The notes: a model not told the origin generated them from the sequence alone. A stretch of DNA of 64,000 nt from Lentzea atacamensis (GCF_003269295.1 NZ_QLTT01000003.1:434001-498000), one strand, 5' to 3'; positions 40,911-49,618 are shown, counted from the stretch's first letter. Made by a program: numbers and translations.

Positions 40911-40949
40911 TGGGATGGATTTATAGGCTACGAACGGCTGGAGTGTCCA
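40911..40949 (-). promoter_or_regulatory. Promoter and half-operator of fucD operon
   Basis: On the minus strand: -35 TGGACA (40944-40949), 18-nt spacer, -10 TATAAA (40920-40925). TGGGATG at 40911-40917, at the predicted transcription start, matches the arms of the inverted repeat before the neighbouring GntR gene. Confidence 0.5.
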
Positions 40950-41030
40950 CGGTCAGTGGACTGAAAGTGTGTAGACGGCGGAAATTGGCAGCTAGATGGT
41001 TCACGCTGCTTCAAGTCCGACTGCGGGGTG

Positions 41031-41061
41031 ACATCCCATCTCTTTGGCAGAGGTGGGATGT
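41031..41061. promoter_or_regulatory. Inverted repeat before GntR regulator
   Basis: Arms ACATCCCATCTCT (41031-41043) and AGAGGTGGGATGT (41049-41061) pair at 12 of 13 positions around a 5-nt centre. It ends 18 nt before the GTG start and may be an autoregulatory operator or an mRNA hairpin. Confidence 0.6.
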
Positions 41062-41078
41062 ATTGCTACCCTCCTGCG

Positions 41079-41768
41079 GTGTCACTGACCGACAAGGCCA
41101 TCGACCGCATCAGAGACCTGATCAGCTCTGGCGAGCTGCCGCCGGGTTCGAAGCTGCCGCCGGAGCAGCAGCTGGCCGCCGAGCTGGGCCTGTCCCGCAA
41201 CCTGATGCGGGAGGCGGTCAAGGCGCTGGTGGTCGCGCGCGTCCTCGAAATCCGGCGCGGTGACGGCACCTACGTGACGAGCCTGGAACCGGAGGTGCTG
41301 CTCAGCGGCATCTCCTCCGCGGTGGAGCTGCTGCGGGGCGACACGCTGCTGGAGCTCACCGAGGTGCGCAGGCTGTTCGAGCCGGTCGCCACCGGGCTCG
41401 CCGCCACCCGCATCTCCGCGGCCGAACTCCGCGAGGTCGAACGGCACCTGGACGCGATGCGGGCGGCGCGGGACGACGTCGAGCTGCTCAACTCCCACGA
41501 CGCCGCCTTCCACCGCGCGGTCGTCGGTGCCACCGGCAACGCCACGCTGACGACGTTGCTGGAGGGCATCTCCAGCCGCACGGTCCGCGCACGGGTCTGG
41601 CGCGGGCTCGTCGACGGCAACGCCGCGAGCCGCACCCTCGCCGAGCACGAGGCGATCTACCAGGCGCTGGTGGACCGCGACGCGGCACTCGCGCAGGCCG
41701 CCGCTCTCGTGCACGTCAACACGACCGAGCGGTGGTTGCGCCAGCACGTGGGTCACGAGGTCGGCTGA
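41079..41768 (+). CDS. FadR-subfamily GntR regulator (fucD-linked)
   Basis: The 229-residue protein from GTG 41079 has a winged helix (about 5-70: ELPPGSKLPPEQQLAAELG, SRNLMREAVKAL) and a helical FCD domain (about 85-220, NSHDAAFHRAVVGATGN). Upstream in-frame starts (41028, 41058) would fall inside the inverted repeat and are less likely. It is only distantly related to the regulators at 15965 and 49687. Divergent from fucD, with matching TGGGATG elements on both sides, it probably senses a fucose-derived acid and controls the import/dehydration operon. Confidence 0.9.
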   Translation: MSLTDKAIDRIRDLISSGELPPGSKLPPEQQLAAELGLSRNLMREAVKALVVARVLEIRRGDGTYVTSLEPEVLLSGISSAVELLRGDTLLELTEVRRLFEPVATGLAATRISAAELREVERHLDAMRAARDDVELLNSHDAAFHRAVVGATGNATLTTLLEGISSRTVRARVWRGLVDGNAASRTLAEHEAIYQALVDRDAALAQAAALVHVNTTERWLRQHVGHEVG

Positions 41769-41844
41769 GCGGTGGTTTCGCGGGTACCTGCTCGCGGCGA
41801 CCGGGACCAATCCGTTCGCCTGACAACGCCGGTACTTTGGCTGT

Positions 41845-42633
41845 ATGGCCTTCGTTCACGCGCTGACCTCGTATCCGATCAAGGGATGTGCCGGTGTCGC
41901 AGTGGAACGGGCGGAGGTCACCCCGGCAGGGTTGCCACACGACCGGCTGTTCGCGGTGGTCGGGCCGGACGGTGCGATGGTCTGGCAGGGCGAGTCGCCG
42001 CGGCTCGCCACGATCCGGGGCCGGCTGCTGCACGACAACGCGAAGCTGGCGCTGAGCGCACCCGGAGCCGGCGAGCTGGTGCTGGACGTGGCGGCGGACG
42101 GGGAGCCCCGGCCGGTGGACGTGGAGAAATGGCCGGGATCCGGGATCGACCAGGGCGCCGAGGCGGCCGAATGGGTGTCAGGAGTGCTCGGCAGACCGGC
42201 CCGGCTGGTGCGCGAGCCGGACAGGGCGAGCCGGGCCCGGAGTGCGTCCGACCCGACCGCGCTGCTGGTCCTCTCACTGTCCTCATTGGACGACTTGAAC
42301 GCGCGGATCGCGGAGCGCGGTGCGGATCCGGTTCCGATGGACCGGTTCCGGCCCAACGTCGTGATCAGCGGCTGGCCCGAACCGCACACCGAGGACAGGG
42401 TGAGCCGGATGACGGTCGGTGGTGCCGAGATCGGCTTCGGCGAGCTGGCCATCCGCTGCGCGGTCACCCTCGTCGACCAGTCGGCAGGCGTGCGTGCCGG
42501 TCCCGAGCCGTTGCGCACTCTGGCCGGCTATCGCCGCGAACCCGACGGCGTCAGCTTCGGCATGAAGGCGGCCGTGCTCACCTCCGGAGGCATCGCGGTC
42601 GGTGACGGCGTCACCGTCACCGAGTGGCGGTGA
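41845..42633 (+). CDS. MOSC-domain protein
   Basis: The 262-residue protein has an N-terminal MOSC beta-barrel domain (YPIKGCAGVAVERAEV at its start) and a C-terminal MOSC domain (about 115-262, MDRFRPNVVISGW, with the conserved region before CAVTLVDQ). MOSC proteins handle molybdenum cofactor or reduce N-hydroxylated compounds (YcbX/mARC type). The start ATG 41845 has no strong ribosome site. It is probably a single gene with the APH-like kinase behind it by 48 nt. Confidence 0.88.
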   Translation: MAFVHALTSYPIKGCAGVAVERAEVTPAGLPHDRLFAVVGPDGAMVWQGESPRLATIRGRLLHDNAKLALSAPGAGELVLDVAADGEPRPVDVEKWPGSGIDQGAEAAEWVSGVLGRPARLVREPDRASRARSASDPTALLVLSLSSLDDLNARIAERGADPVPMDRFRPNVVISGWPEPHTEDRVSRMTVGGAEIGFGELAIRCAVTLVDQSAGVRAGPEPLRTLAGYRREPDGVSFGMKAAVLTSGGIAVGDGVTVTEWR

Positions 42634-42681
42634 CCCGAAAACTCGTTGCCGCACGCGACGACCGGACTGGATGATCACCGC

Positions 42682-43590
42682 ATGGCATCAGCTCCCGCGG
42701 ACGGCCGCGCCGGCATCGACGCCGCTCTCGTCAAACGTCTGATCGCCGCCCAGTTCCCGCGGTGGAGCGACCTGGCGGTGATCCCGGTCGAGGTCGACGG
42801 GTGGGACAACCGGACCTACCGCCTCGGCGACGACATGACGGTGCGGCTGCCCACCGCGGCCGGCTACGTACCCGCTGTCGCAAAGGAAAACCACTGGCTG
42901 CCCAGACTGGCGCCGGCACTGCCGGTCACCGTGCCCGTCGTGCTGGCCACGGGTGTCCCCGGCGAGGGATATCCGTTCCCCTGGTCCGTGCGCGGGTGGG
43001 TGCCAGGACGGACGGCCGATCCGGACCACATCGACGACCTGTCCCAGTTCGCGATCTCGGTGGCGGAGTTCCTCCGCGCCCTTCAACGCTGCGACACCGC
43101 TGATGGCCCGCTCGCGGGGGCGCACAGCTTCTACCGGGGAGCGCCACCGGCCCACTACGACGAAGAGACCCGCCGTTGCCTGGCCGAGCTCGACGGCCGC
43201 GTCGACACCGCTCGGGCCGCCGCGGTCTGGGAGGCCGCCCTGGCCGCGCAGCACAGCGGCGAGCCGGTGTGGTTCCACGGCGACATCGCCAGCGGCAACC
43301 TCCTGGTGGCGGACGGAAAGCTGACAGCCGTCATCGACTTCGGCACCTGTGGTGTCGGCGACCCGGCCTGTGACCTGGTGATCGCCTGGACGATGTTCTC
43401 CGGCGACAGCCGGCGAGCTTTCCGCGACGCGGTCGACCTGGACGACGGCACCTGGGCCCGCGCCAGGGGCTGGGCGCTGTGGAAAGCCCTGCTGACCCTT
43501 GCCGGGTGCGGGGACGGCGACCGCGAACGGGCCGCCGTCAACCAGCGCGTGATCGACGAGGTGCTGGCCGACCACGACAGCACCGGCTGA
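42682..43590 (+). CDS. Aminoglycoside phosphotransferase (APH)-family kinase
   Basis: The 302-residue protein has the protein-kinase-like APH fold: a short N-lobe (WDNRTYRLGDDMTVRLPTAAG), the catalytic loop HGDIASGNLL and the metal motif VIDFGTCGVGDPACD. It phosphorylates a small molecule; true antibiotic resistance is only one option in this family, so no substrate is assigned. ATG 42682 is favoured as it starts just before the conserved N-lobe. No operon partner is clear apart from the MOSC gene upstream. Confidence 0.87.
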   Translation: MASAPADGRAGIDAALVKRLIAAQFPRWSDLAVIPVEVDGWDNRTYRLGDDMTVRLPTAAGYVPAVAKENHWLPRLAPALPVTVPVVLATGVPGEGYPFPWSVRGWVPGRTADPDHIDDLSQFAISVAEFLRALQRCDTADGPLAGAHSFYRGAPPAHYDEETRRCLAELDGRVDTARAAAVWEAALAAQHSGEPVWFHGDIASGNLLVADGKLTAVIDFGTCGVGDPACDLVIAWTMFSGDSRRAFRDAVDLDDGTWARARGWALWKALLTLAGCGDGDRERAAVNQRVIDEVLADHDSTG

Positions 43591-43647
43591 GACGTGTCCC
43601 GCGCAACTCGGTGCCAGGCGCCGCCTGGCCCCGAGCGGTCGTCGCCC

Positions 43648-43780
43648 AATCAGGTTCCACTGCAGGCTCGCGCCGCCCCAGCAGTCCCACAGCTGCAGCT
43701 TCGTGCCGTTGCCCGTGCCCTGACCGCTCGCCTCGAGACACTTCCCGGACTGCGCCGGGATGGTGCCGGCGCCGGGTCTG
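43648..43780 (-). pseudogene. Relic of a ricin-type (CBM13) domain
   Basis: Read on the minus strand, this stretch encodes AQSGKCLEASGQGTGNGT and LWDCWGGASLQWN, the last repeat of a CBM13 module as in the secreted esterases and glycosidases here. There is no start codon, signal peptide or upstream domain. It appears to be the 3' end of a lost secreted glycosidase gene. Confidence 0.6.
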
Positions 43781-43832
43781 CTGCGGCGCGGGGCACTTCG
43801 AGGATGGCACGACAGGCAAACACGCTGCGCCG

Positions 43833-44738
43833 TCAGGCGATGATGTGCCGTATGACCGCGGCAAGGGACCGCTCACGTGGTTGAACGGTATCCAGTGTGA
43901 GCGCCTCTCCGTTCCAGGAGGGAAAACTTGCCAGTCGCTGCTGCACGTCGTGCCAGTCGCCCGAGTCGTGCCAGCCGGGGATGCCACGGCTGCGGCCTTC
44001 GAGCCTGGCACGGTGGACTTCCGGGTCGGAGCACTGGCACACGACCACGCGGAACTCCGCACCGGCCCGGCGCGCCAGGCTACGCCAGCGGTCCCTGGTC
44101 GCGACCTGTTCGGCGGGATGATCGAGGATGACGGACTGTCCGGCGAGGAGTTGCCGGAGAGCGAGCGTGGTCAGCATCTCCTCGGCGATGGCCAGTGGAT
44201 CCTCGAAGTAGCGACAGCCGAACGGGGTCAGCGCGCCGAGCAACCAGTCCGTGGCGAAGACCGGGATCCCCAGCTCGGCTCCCGCCGCGTCGGCCAGCGT
44301 GCTCTTTCCGCTGCCGGGCAACCCGGAGAACACCACCAGTCGAGCATCCGTGGCGACGGAAGGCAGGTTGTAGTCCGTGAAATCGGCCGGCAATCCCGGT
44401 GTCAGATCGGTCGGCACCAGTCCGGCAACCCACGTGGAGGCGATTCGATGCGGCGGTGCGGCCTCGACGACGCAGGAAACGACATCAACGGTGCCGTCGT
44501 GACGGCGGATCCGCGCCCGCGCGGTGGTCTCGCCGACGTCGAGACCGACCACGACGACCGGCGCGTAGCCGGCAGCTCGACCGCGGGTGACCTCGACGTA
44601 CCTCTCGGGCGTGACGACGGCGGTGAACGCAGCCGCGAACACGTCGGACGCGTCAGCTCCCCAGCCGGGTTTCCCGTCCAGGCCGTCGAGAATCCATTCC
44701 AGCCGCGCCAGGGCAGGACTGGCCGCGAAACGTTGCAC
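43833..44738 (-). CDS. P-loop kinase (AAA_33) fused to an ORF12-like N-terminal domain
   Basis: The 301-residue protein starts at GTG 44738 with GGGGAG 6 nt upstream. Residues about 1-125 resemble the N-terminal domain of ORF12/LpqF proteins (LARLEWILDGLDGK, VFAAAFTAVV), usually found before a beta-lactamase-like domain. Residues about 135-301 are a P-loop kinase with Walker A GLPGSGKST, FATDWLLGAL and ILDHP segments, like small-molecule or nucleic-acid 5'-kinases. The N-domain assignment is from memory and less sure. The combination is unusual; the substrate is unknown. Confidence 0.75.
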   Translation of the reverse strand: MQRFAASPALARLEWILDGLDGKPGWGADASDVFAAAFTAVVTPERYVEVTRGRAAGYAPVVVVGLDVGETTARARIRRHDGTVDVVSCVVEAAPPHRIASTWVAGLVPTDLTPGLPADFTDYNLPSVATDARLVVFSGLPGSGKSTLADAAGAELGIPVFATDWLLGALTPFGCRYFEDPLAIAEEMLTTLALRQLLAGQSVILDHPAEQVATRDRWRSLARRAGAEFRVVVCQCSDPEVHRARLEGRSRGIPGWHDSGDWHDVQQRLASFPSWNGEALTLDTVQPRERSLAAVIRHIIA

Positions 44739-44869
44739 TGTTCTCCCCTGGCGAGGTGGTTGAGGCGAGTCGATCAAGCCTAGCGAGCCTGACCGGACAC
44801 GGGCCGGACGTTCGCCCACGACTGAAAGAGACCGCTGTGAGCAGACCTGATCTGGTCACGGGAAAGGGC

Positions 44870-44897
44870 GCGGCACCCGGGTTTCTCCGGGTGCCGC
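44870..44897 (-). terminator. Terminator of the CUT1/mutarotase operon
   Basis: A perfect 11-bp stem (44870-44880 with 44887-44897) and a 6-nt loop lie 14 nt after the mutarotase stop. Confidence 0.85.
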
Positions 44898-44910
44898 ACC
44901 CTCGCCGCGC

Positions 44911-45252
44911 TCAGGCGGGATCTTCGAGGTGCCAGACCTCCTGCATCGGGGCCCACCAGCTGCCGGAGCCGCGCTCGGCCAGCGACTCCTGGCACGGATC
45001 GGTGAGCGTCCACCAGCGCTGCGTCTCCGGGTCGGCGGCGATGCGCATCTGGTCGGCGTCGTGGTCGTCACCGATGTACTCGTAGTAGCCGAACAGCAGG
45101 TCGCCGTGCAGGAAGATGGTGAAGTTGCGCATGTTGGCGTCCAGCATCGTCTTTTCGACAGCGGGCCAGACGGCCGAGTGCAGCCGCAGGTACTCCTCGC
45201 GCCGTTCCGGGCGCAGCCGGATCACCATGCCATAGCGCTGTGGGCGGTTCAT
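44911..45252 (-). CDS. L-fucose/L-rhamnose mutarotase (RhaM, DUF718 family)
   Basis: The 113-residue cytoplasmic protein has the ferredoxin-like fold of RhaM: RYGMVIRLRPERREEYLRLH, the central HGDLLFGYYEYIG and the WWTLTDPCQESL ending with the conserved aromatic pair. It interconverts anomers of a 6-deoxy sugar to speed flow into the dehydrogenase. In bacterial fucose pathways this family serves as L-fucose mutarotase, which fits the locus. It is the last gene of the CUT1 operon, 21 nt behind the enolase-superfamily gene. Confidence 0.9.
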   Translation of the reverse strand: MNRPQRYGMVIRLRPERREEYLRLHSAVWPAVEKTMLDANMRNFTIFLHGDLLFGYYEYIGDDHDADQMRIAADPETQRWWTLTDPCQESLAERGSGSWWAPMQEVWHLEDPA

Positions 45253-45273
45253 GACCTTGTTTCCTTTCCCCGG

Positions 45274-46455
45274 CTAGGCGTTGAGCACGGTGCTTTCGAC
45301 CTCGCCGTCCACCCCGGCCGGGTGCAGGCGATGGCCGGCACGTTCCGGCCGGATGTGGGAGCCGCCGGAGGTCGGGTGGGGAACGAGGTGGCTCGCGGCG
45401 GCGATCGCGTCCTCGTCGATGCCCACGCCGAGGCCCGGACTGTCGCCGAGGACGTAGGCCCCGTCCTCGACGTGCAGGTCGACGGAGACGCCGACGGGTG
45501 GCTGGAGGTCCTGCAGTTCGCTCACGAGGTGGTTGGGGATCGACGTGGCGGCGTGCAGCAGGCCGACCGGTGTCGTGCCGATGGGGCTGACGGGCAGGTC
45601 GTGGGCGTGCGCGAGGGTGGCGACCCGCAGGAAGTGGGTGATGCCCCAGACGGCGGCCGTCTGGACGATGTCCACGGCACCGGCGGCGATGAGCGGGCGG
45701 TGCTGTTCGAGGCCGGTGAGGTTCTCGCCGGTGGCGACCGAGGCGCGGACACCGCGGCCGACCGTCTTGTGCCCTGCCACGTCCCAGCGCCGCACCGGCT
45801 CCTCGATCCACGTCAGGTCGAGGGTCTGTTCCAGCTCGCCGACGTGGCGGACCGCCTGCTTGCGCGTCCAGGCCTCGTTGACGTCCAGCATCAGGCTCGG
45901 CCGCGCGCCGAGGCCGGCGTCGATCAGCAGGTCGCGGATGAGGGTGAGGCGGTGCCGGTCGCGGTCGATGTCGAGACCGCCCTTGATCTTCGCCGCGCGC
46001 AGCCCGTGTGAGGCGTAGGTCTGGTACGCCGCGATGAGCTCTTCGTCGTTCAGTGCGATGTCCAGGCCCGAGGCGTAGGCGGGCACGCGGCGGTCGCGCC
46101 CGCCGAGCAGCCGCCACAGGGGTTCTCCCGCCGCCTGGGCCTTGATGTCCCACAACGCCGTGTCGAGAGCGCCGATCGTGCCGAAGACCGCACCGGCGTG
46201 GCCCGCCTTGAACGTCCGGCGCAGCATGCGGTCGTACAGGGCGGTGACGGAACGCGGGTCCTCGCCCTCGATGGCGGCGAAGACGGTCTCGATCTCCACG
46301 TGCGGCCCGAGCCCGACACCGGTGATGCCTTCGTCGGTCTCGACGACGACGATCGGGACCCGGACGAGGCCGTCGGCGTAGACGCCGTTGGCGTCACCGA
46401 CCGGCCGGCCCCAGTCCTGGACCGTGGTGAGAGTCCGGTAGCGAGTGATGCGCAT
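45274..46455 (-). CDS. Mandelate racemase/enolase-superfamily sugar acid dehydratase
   Basis: The 393-residue protein has the MR/MLE capping domain (about 1-125) and barrel (about 140-360). A KxK motif (RAAKIKGGLDI), metal ligands Asp in LMLDVNEAW, Glu in WIEEPV and Glu in ATGENLT, and a later His (AHDLPVSP region) are visible. It is not close to the FucD at 39532. In this setting it may dehydrate a related aldonate such as L-galactonate, L-rhamnonate or D-arabinonate; none is proven. ATG 46455 lies just after the permease stop, so it is co-translated. Confidence 0.87.
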   Translation of the reverse strand: MRITRYRTLTTVQDWGRPVGDANGVYADGLVRVPIVVVETDEGITGVGLGPHVEIETVFAAIEGEDPRSVTALYDRMLRRTFKAGHAGAVFGTIGALDTALWDIKAQAAGEPLWRLLGGRDRRVPAYASGLDIALNDEELIAAYQTYASHGLRAAKIKGGLDIDRDRHRLTLIRDLLIDAGLGARPSLMLDVNEAWTRKQAVRHVGELEQTLDLTWIEEPVRRWDVAGHKTVGRGVRASVATGENLTGLEQHRPLIAAGAVDIVQTAAVWGITHFLRVATLAHAHDLPVSPIGTTPVGLLHAATSIPNHLVSELQDLQPPVGVSVDLHVEDGAYVLGDSPGLGVGIDEDAIAAASHLVPHPTSGGSHIRPERAGHRLHPAGVDGEVESTVLNA

Positions 46456-46456
46456 G

Positions 46457-47284
46457 TCAGCCCTTCGTGGACCCGGCGGTGACACCGTCGGCGATCTGGC
46501 GTTGCAGGAACAGGTATACGACCAGGACCGGTATCGCGGCGATCAGCACACCTGAGGCGAACGTCGGGATGTCGTCGGAGTACTGACCGCGCAACGACGT
46601 GACGCCGACCATGAGCGTGCGGTTCTCGGCGGACGGCATCATCAGCAACGAGATGAGCACGTCGTTCCAGCAGAACAGGGCGTTGAGCACGCCGACGGAC
46701 AGCAGTGCCGGCGCGCCGATCGGGAGCATGATCCGCCAGTAGACGCCGTAGACCGTGTTCCCGTCTATGCGCGCGGCGTCCACGATCTCCGGTGGCACTG
46801 TCGAGTAGTAGCTCGTCAGCAGGAAGATCGTGAACGGCAGGAACTGCGCCACGTACGCGAGGATCAGGCCGGGGTAGGTGTCGACCAGGCCGGTGTCGGC
46901 CATGATCCGCGCCAGCGGCACCATGATCACCTGGAACGGGATGAACAACGCGGCGAGGATCGCCAGGAACAGCGTGGAGGAGCCGCGGAAGCGCAGCCGG
47001 GCGAGCGCGAAACCCGCCATCGAGCCGAGCAACAGCAGCAGCGCCACCGAGCACGCCACGACGATCACCGAGTTCAGGAAGTACCGGGACATCCCGACGC
47101 TCGTCCACGCCTTGACGATGTTGTCCCAGCTCAGCGAGTCGGCCAGGGAGAACCGGTCGAGGACGTACTCGCGACGGGTCTTCATGGCGACGTTGGTGGT
47201 GAACACCAGGGGATAGATCGTGGCCAGTGCGAGCGCGGCCATCGGGATCGCGACTACCCACCTGGTCAGCCGGGTGCCCGACAT
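46457..47284 (-). CDS. CUT1-type sugar ABC transporter permease (MalG-like)
   Basis: The 275-residue protein has six predicted membrane segments and the EAA loop (EIVDAARIDGNTVYGVYWRIMLPIG) near residue 185 that docks the shared ATPase. It follows the MalF-like gene with a one-base TGATG overlap. No ATPase gene is in the operon; as in many actinomycetes a shared MsiK-type ATPase is expected elsewhere. Confidence 0.93.
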   Translation of the reverse strand: MSGTRLTRWVVAIPMAALALATIYPLVFTTNVAMKTRREYVLDRFSLADSLSWDNIVKAWTSVGMSRYFLNSVIVVACSVALLLLLGSMAGFALARLRFRGSSTLFLAILAALFIPFQVIMVPLARIMADTGLVDTYPGLILAYVAQFLPFTIFLLTSYYSTVPPEIVDAARIDGNTVYGVYWRIMLPIGAPALLSVGVLNALFCWNDVLISLLMMPSAENRTLMVGVTSLRGQYSDDIPTFASGVLIAAIPVLVVYLFLQRQIADGVTAGSTKG

Positions 47285-48252
47285 CAGTCCTCCTTGCCGG
47301 CGCGTCGCAGGATGCCGATCTGGGCCAGTCCCACCACGAGCATGATCAGGAAGAGCGCTGTGGACGCCGCGGAGGCGAGCGCGGGCTGGTTCATCTGTCC
47401 CTGCTGGATCCAGACGTAGTACTCGGGCAGGTAGGTCGACCCCTCCGGCCCGCCGCTGGTCATCACGTACACCAGGCCGAACATCGACGTCAGCATGCCG
47501 ATCATCGTCGTCACGAAGACGAACTGGATCGTGCGCGACAGGCTCGGAACGATGACGTGCCAGATGGTCTGCGGCAGCGACGCACCGTCCACTTTGGCCG
47601 CGTCCAGCAGCGAGGAGTCCAGCGTGGCGAACCCGGCCAGGAAGACGACCAGAGCCATGCCGAACGTCGCCCAGACGTGGACGCCGACGACCGCGAAGAT
47701 CGCCACGTCAGGGTCGCCGAGCCAGTCCACCGGCCCGATGCCGAGGCCGCCGAGCAGTGCGTTGAGCGGACCGTCGAAGGCCAGCAGCAGGTTGAAGATC
47801 GCGCCGACGATCACGGGCGAGAGCACGGCGGGGAAGAAGTAGACACCGCGGTAGACCCGGTGTCCCGGCACCTTCAGGAAGATGAAGGTCGCGAGCAGAC
47901 CGGGAATCGCCACCGCCACCGGCAGCAGCAGCACGAGCAGGCCGACGTTGCGCAACGCGGTGCGGAAGAGCGGATCGCCGAGCAGGGTGAGGTAGTTGTC
48001 GAACCCGACCATCATGCCGTCGCGGTCGCCGTCACCGGTGAAGGAGAAGTTGATGCCGAGCACCAGGGGCCACAGCCGCAGCCCGACGATGATCAGGACG
48101 GCCGGCGCCAGCAGCACCAGGGGCGCCAGGCGCTCGGCCCGTGAACCCCGGCGGTTGCGCCGTGCTGGTGGGGCGGCCGGCCGTGGCGCGGCGATCCCCC
48201 CGGTGGACCCGGCCGTGACCGGGTCCACAGAGGACAGAGAGTGTGCGGTCAC
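47284..48252 (-). CDS. CUT1-type sugar ABC transporter permease (MalF-like)
   Basis: The 322-residue protein starts at GTG 48252, 5 nt after the binding-protein stop. A cytoplasmic Pro/Arg-rich start (about 1-40) precedes six membrane segments and an EAA-type loop (SLLDAAKVDGASLPQTIWHVIVPSL). It pairs with the MalG-like protein to form the membrane channel. Confidence 0.92.
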   Translation of the reverse strand: MTAHSLSSVDPVTAGSTGGIAAPRPAAPPARRNRRGSRAERLAPLVLLAPAVLIIVGLRLWPLVLGINFSFTGDGDRDGMMVGFDNYLTLLGDPLFRTALRNVGLLVLLLPVAVAIPGLLATFIFLKVPGHRVYRGVYFFPAVLSPVIVGAIFNLLLAFDGPLNALLGGLGIGPVDWLGDPDVAIFAVVGVHVWATFGMALVVFLAGFATLDSSLLDAAKVDGASLPQTIWHVIVPSLSRTIQFVFVTTMIGMLTSMFGLVYVMTSGGPEGSTYLPEYYVWIQQGQMNQPALASAASTALFLIMLVVGLAQIGILRRAGKED

Positions 48253-48257
48253 GTCGA

Positions 48258-49532
48258 TCAGCCGGTCTTGTCCGAGGCGGCGAGCTGCTGCAGCACCTCG
48301 TCCACCGTGATCGAACCGCTGAGCAGCTGCTGCGAGAGACGTCCCATGAGGTCGATCGTCTTGGACGACAGGGCGACGTGCAGCGCGGGCTTCCCGGTCT
48401 TGACCGCGGACACGATCGTCTTGACGGCCGGGCCGCCCTCGGCGGTGTCGATCGTGGTGTCGGACGCGATCGCGCCGCCGTCGAGGTAGAACGCCTTGAG
48501 CGCGTCGGTCGAGGTCAGTGAGCGCACGAGGTCCGAGGCGACCTTCGGGTCCTTGGTCCACTTGGCGACCGCGTAGCCGATGCCGCCGTCGTAGGCCAGG
48601 CTCGGCTTCGCCGCGGGGTTGACCAGGGGCGCCTGCATGACGCCGACCTTCTCCGGCGTGAGGAACTCGGCGAAGTCCTTCCAGTGCCCGACGTCGGACA
48701 TCAGGCCGATGATGTTGGCCGCCTTGCCGGAGTTGAACGCGGCGAACGCGTCGTTGAACATCGCGGTGGAGTTGGCGCCGTCGGTGTTCAGACCGGAGTC
48801 ACCTGCCTGCTTCCAGAGCTCGAAGATCTTCTTGACGTCCGGGGAGGACCAGTTGCGCTTGCCCGCGATCCAGTCGTCGTACTCCTGCGGCGTCAGCACC
48901 GCCGATCCCAGGGCCGACAACCAGAACTGGATGCCGATGCCTTCCTTGTTGCCCAGCGAGAAGCACTTGGCACCGGTCTTCTGCGTGACGGCACCGCAGT
49001 TCTTGACGAAGTCGTCCCAGGTCCTCGCGGGAGCGTCGGGGTTGAGGCCGGCCTTCTGGTAGAGGTCCTTGTTGTAGTAGATCGGGTGTCCCTGCAGGGT
49101 CACCGGCTCGGCGAAGATCTTGCCGTCCTTGGTGAACGCGTCCCAGCCGGCCAGCCGCTGCTTGTCGTCGGCCACGTAGGAGTCCAGCGGGGCGAGTGCG
49201 TCGGCGCGGTCGCGGATCTGCCCGCCGCCGTTGAAGAGGATGACATCAGGGCCCTTGCCGGACTGGATGGCCGCGCCGAGCAGGGTGTAGTACTGGTCGA
49301 ACGGCTGCGCCACGAACTCGACGTTCACGCCGGGGTGCTTCTTCGCGAAGTCGGCCTTGGCCTTCTGGACGTAGCCGGCCGCCTTCGCGTCGCCCGACTT
49401 CCAGTCCCAGACCACGAGCTTGTCGCTCGAACCGCCGGAGGAGTTGCCCGGTCCAGAGGCGCTGCCGCAACCGGCGGCGGTCAACGCCAGCGCTGCCACA
49501 AGGGTGGCAGTCCATGGTGTGCGCTGCTTCAT
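48258..49532 (-). CDS. Solute-binding lipoprotein of CUT1 sugar ABC transporter
   Basis: The 424-residue protein has a lipoprotein signal with lipobox LTAAGC and a family 1 extracellular solute-binding fold (KLVVWDWKSGDAKAAGY at its start, FNGGGQIRDRADALAPLD, WKQAGDSGLNTD). CUT1 importers usually take up oligosaccharides or glycosides. It heads the minus-strand operon (binding protein, two permeases, dehydratase, mutarotase), and its start lies 72 nt from a FadR operator, so it should be induced with the divergent catabolic operon. Confidence 0.94.
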   Translation of the reverse strand: MKQRTPWTATLVAALALTAAGCGSASGPGNSSGGSSDKLVVWDWKSGDAKAAGYVQKAKADFAKKHPGVNVEFVAQPFDQYYTLLGAAIQSGKGPDVILFNGGGQIRDRADALAPLDSYVADDKQRLAGWDAFTKDGKIFAEPVTLQGHPIYYNKDLYQKAGLNPDAPARTWDDFVKNCGAVTQKTGAKCFSLGNKEGIGIQFWLSALGSAVLTPQEYDDWIAGKRNWSSPDVKKIFELWKQAGDSGLNTDGANSTAMFNDAFAAFNSGKAANIIGLMSDVGHWKDFAEFLTPEKVGVMQAPLVNPAAKPSLAYDGGIGYAVAKWTKDPKVASDLVRSLTSTDALKAFYLDGGAIASDTTIDTAEGGPAVKTIVSAVKTGKPALHVALSSKTIDLMGRLSQQLLSGSITVDEVLQQLAASDKTG

Positions 49533-49603
49533 CGCTGCTCACTTCCCGACAACGGTGGCCGGGCGGCAAAAGGCCCGACGAGGTCCGCTGAACGTAAGTC
49601 GTA

Positions 49604-49618
49604 TGACGTATTACGTCA
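49604..49618. promoter_or_regulatory. FadR/GntR-type operator TGACGTATTACGTCA
   Basis: Inverted repeat TGACGT-ATT-ACGTCA between the divergent binding-protein and regulator genes, same as 15892-15906 apart from the centre. It overlaps a possible -35 TTACGT (49611-49616) that is 17 nt from TACACT (49634-49639), so a bound regulator would block its own promoter. Confidence 0.8.
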
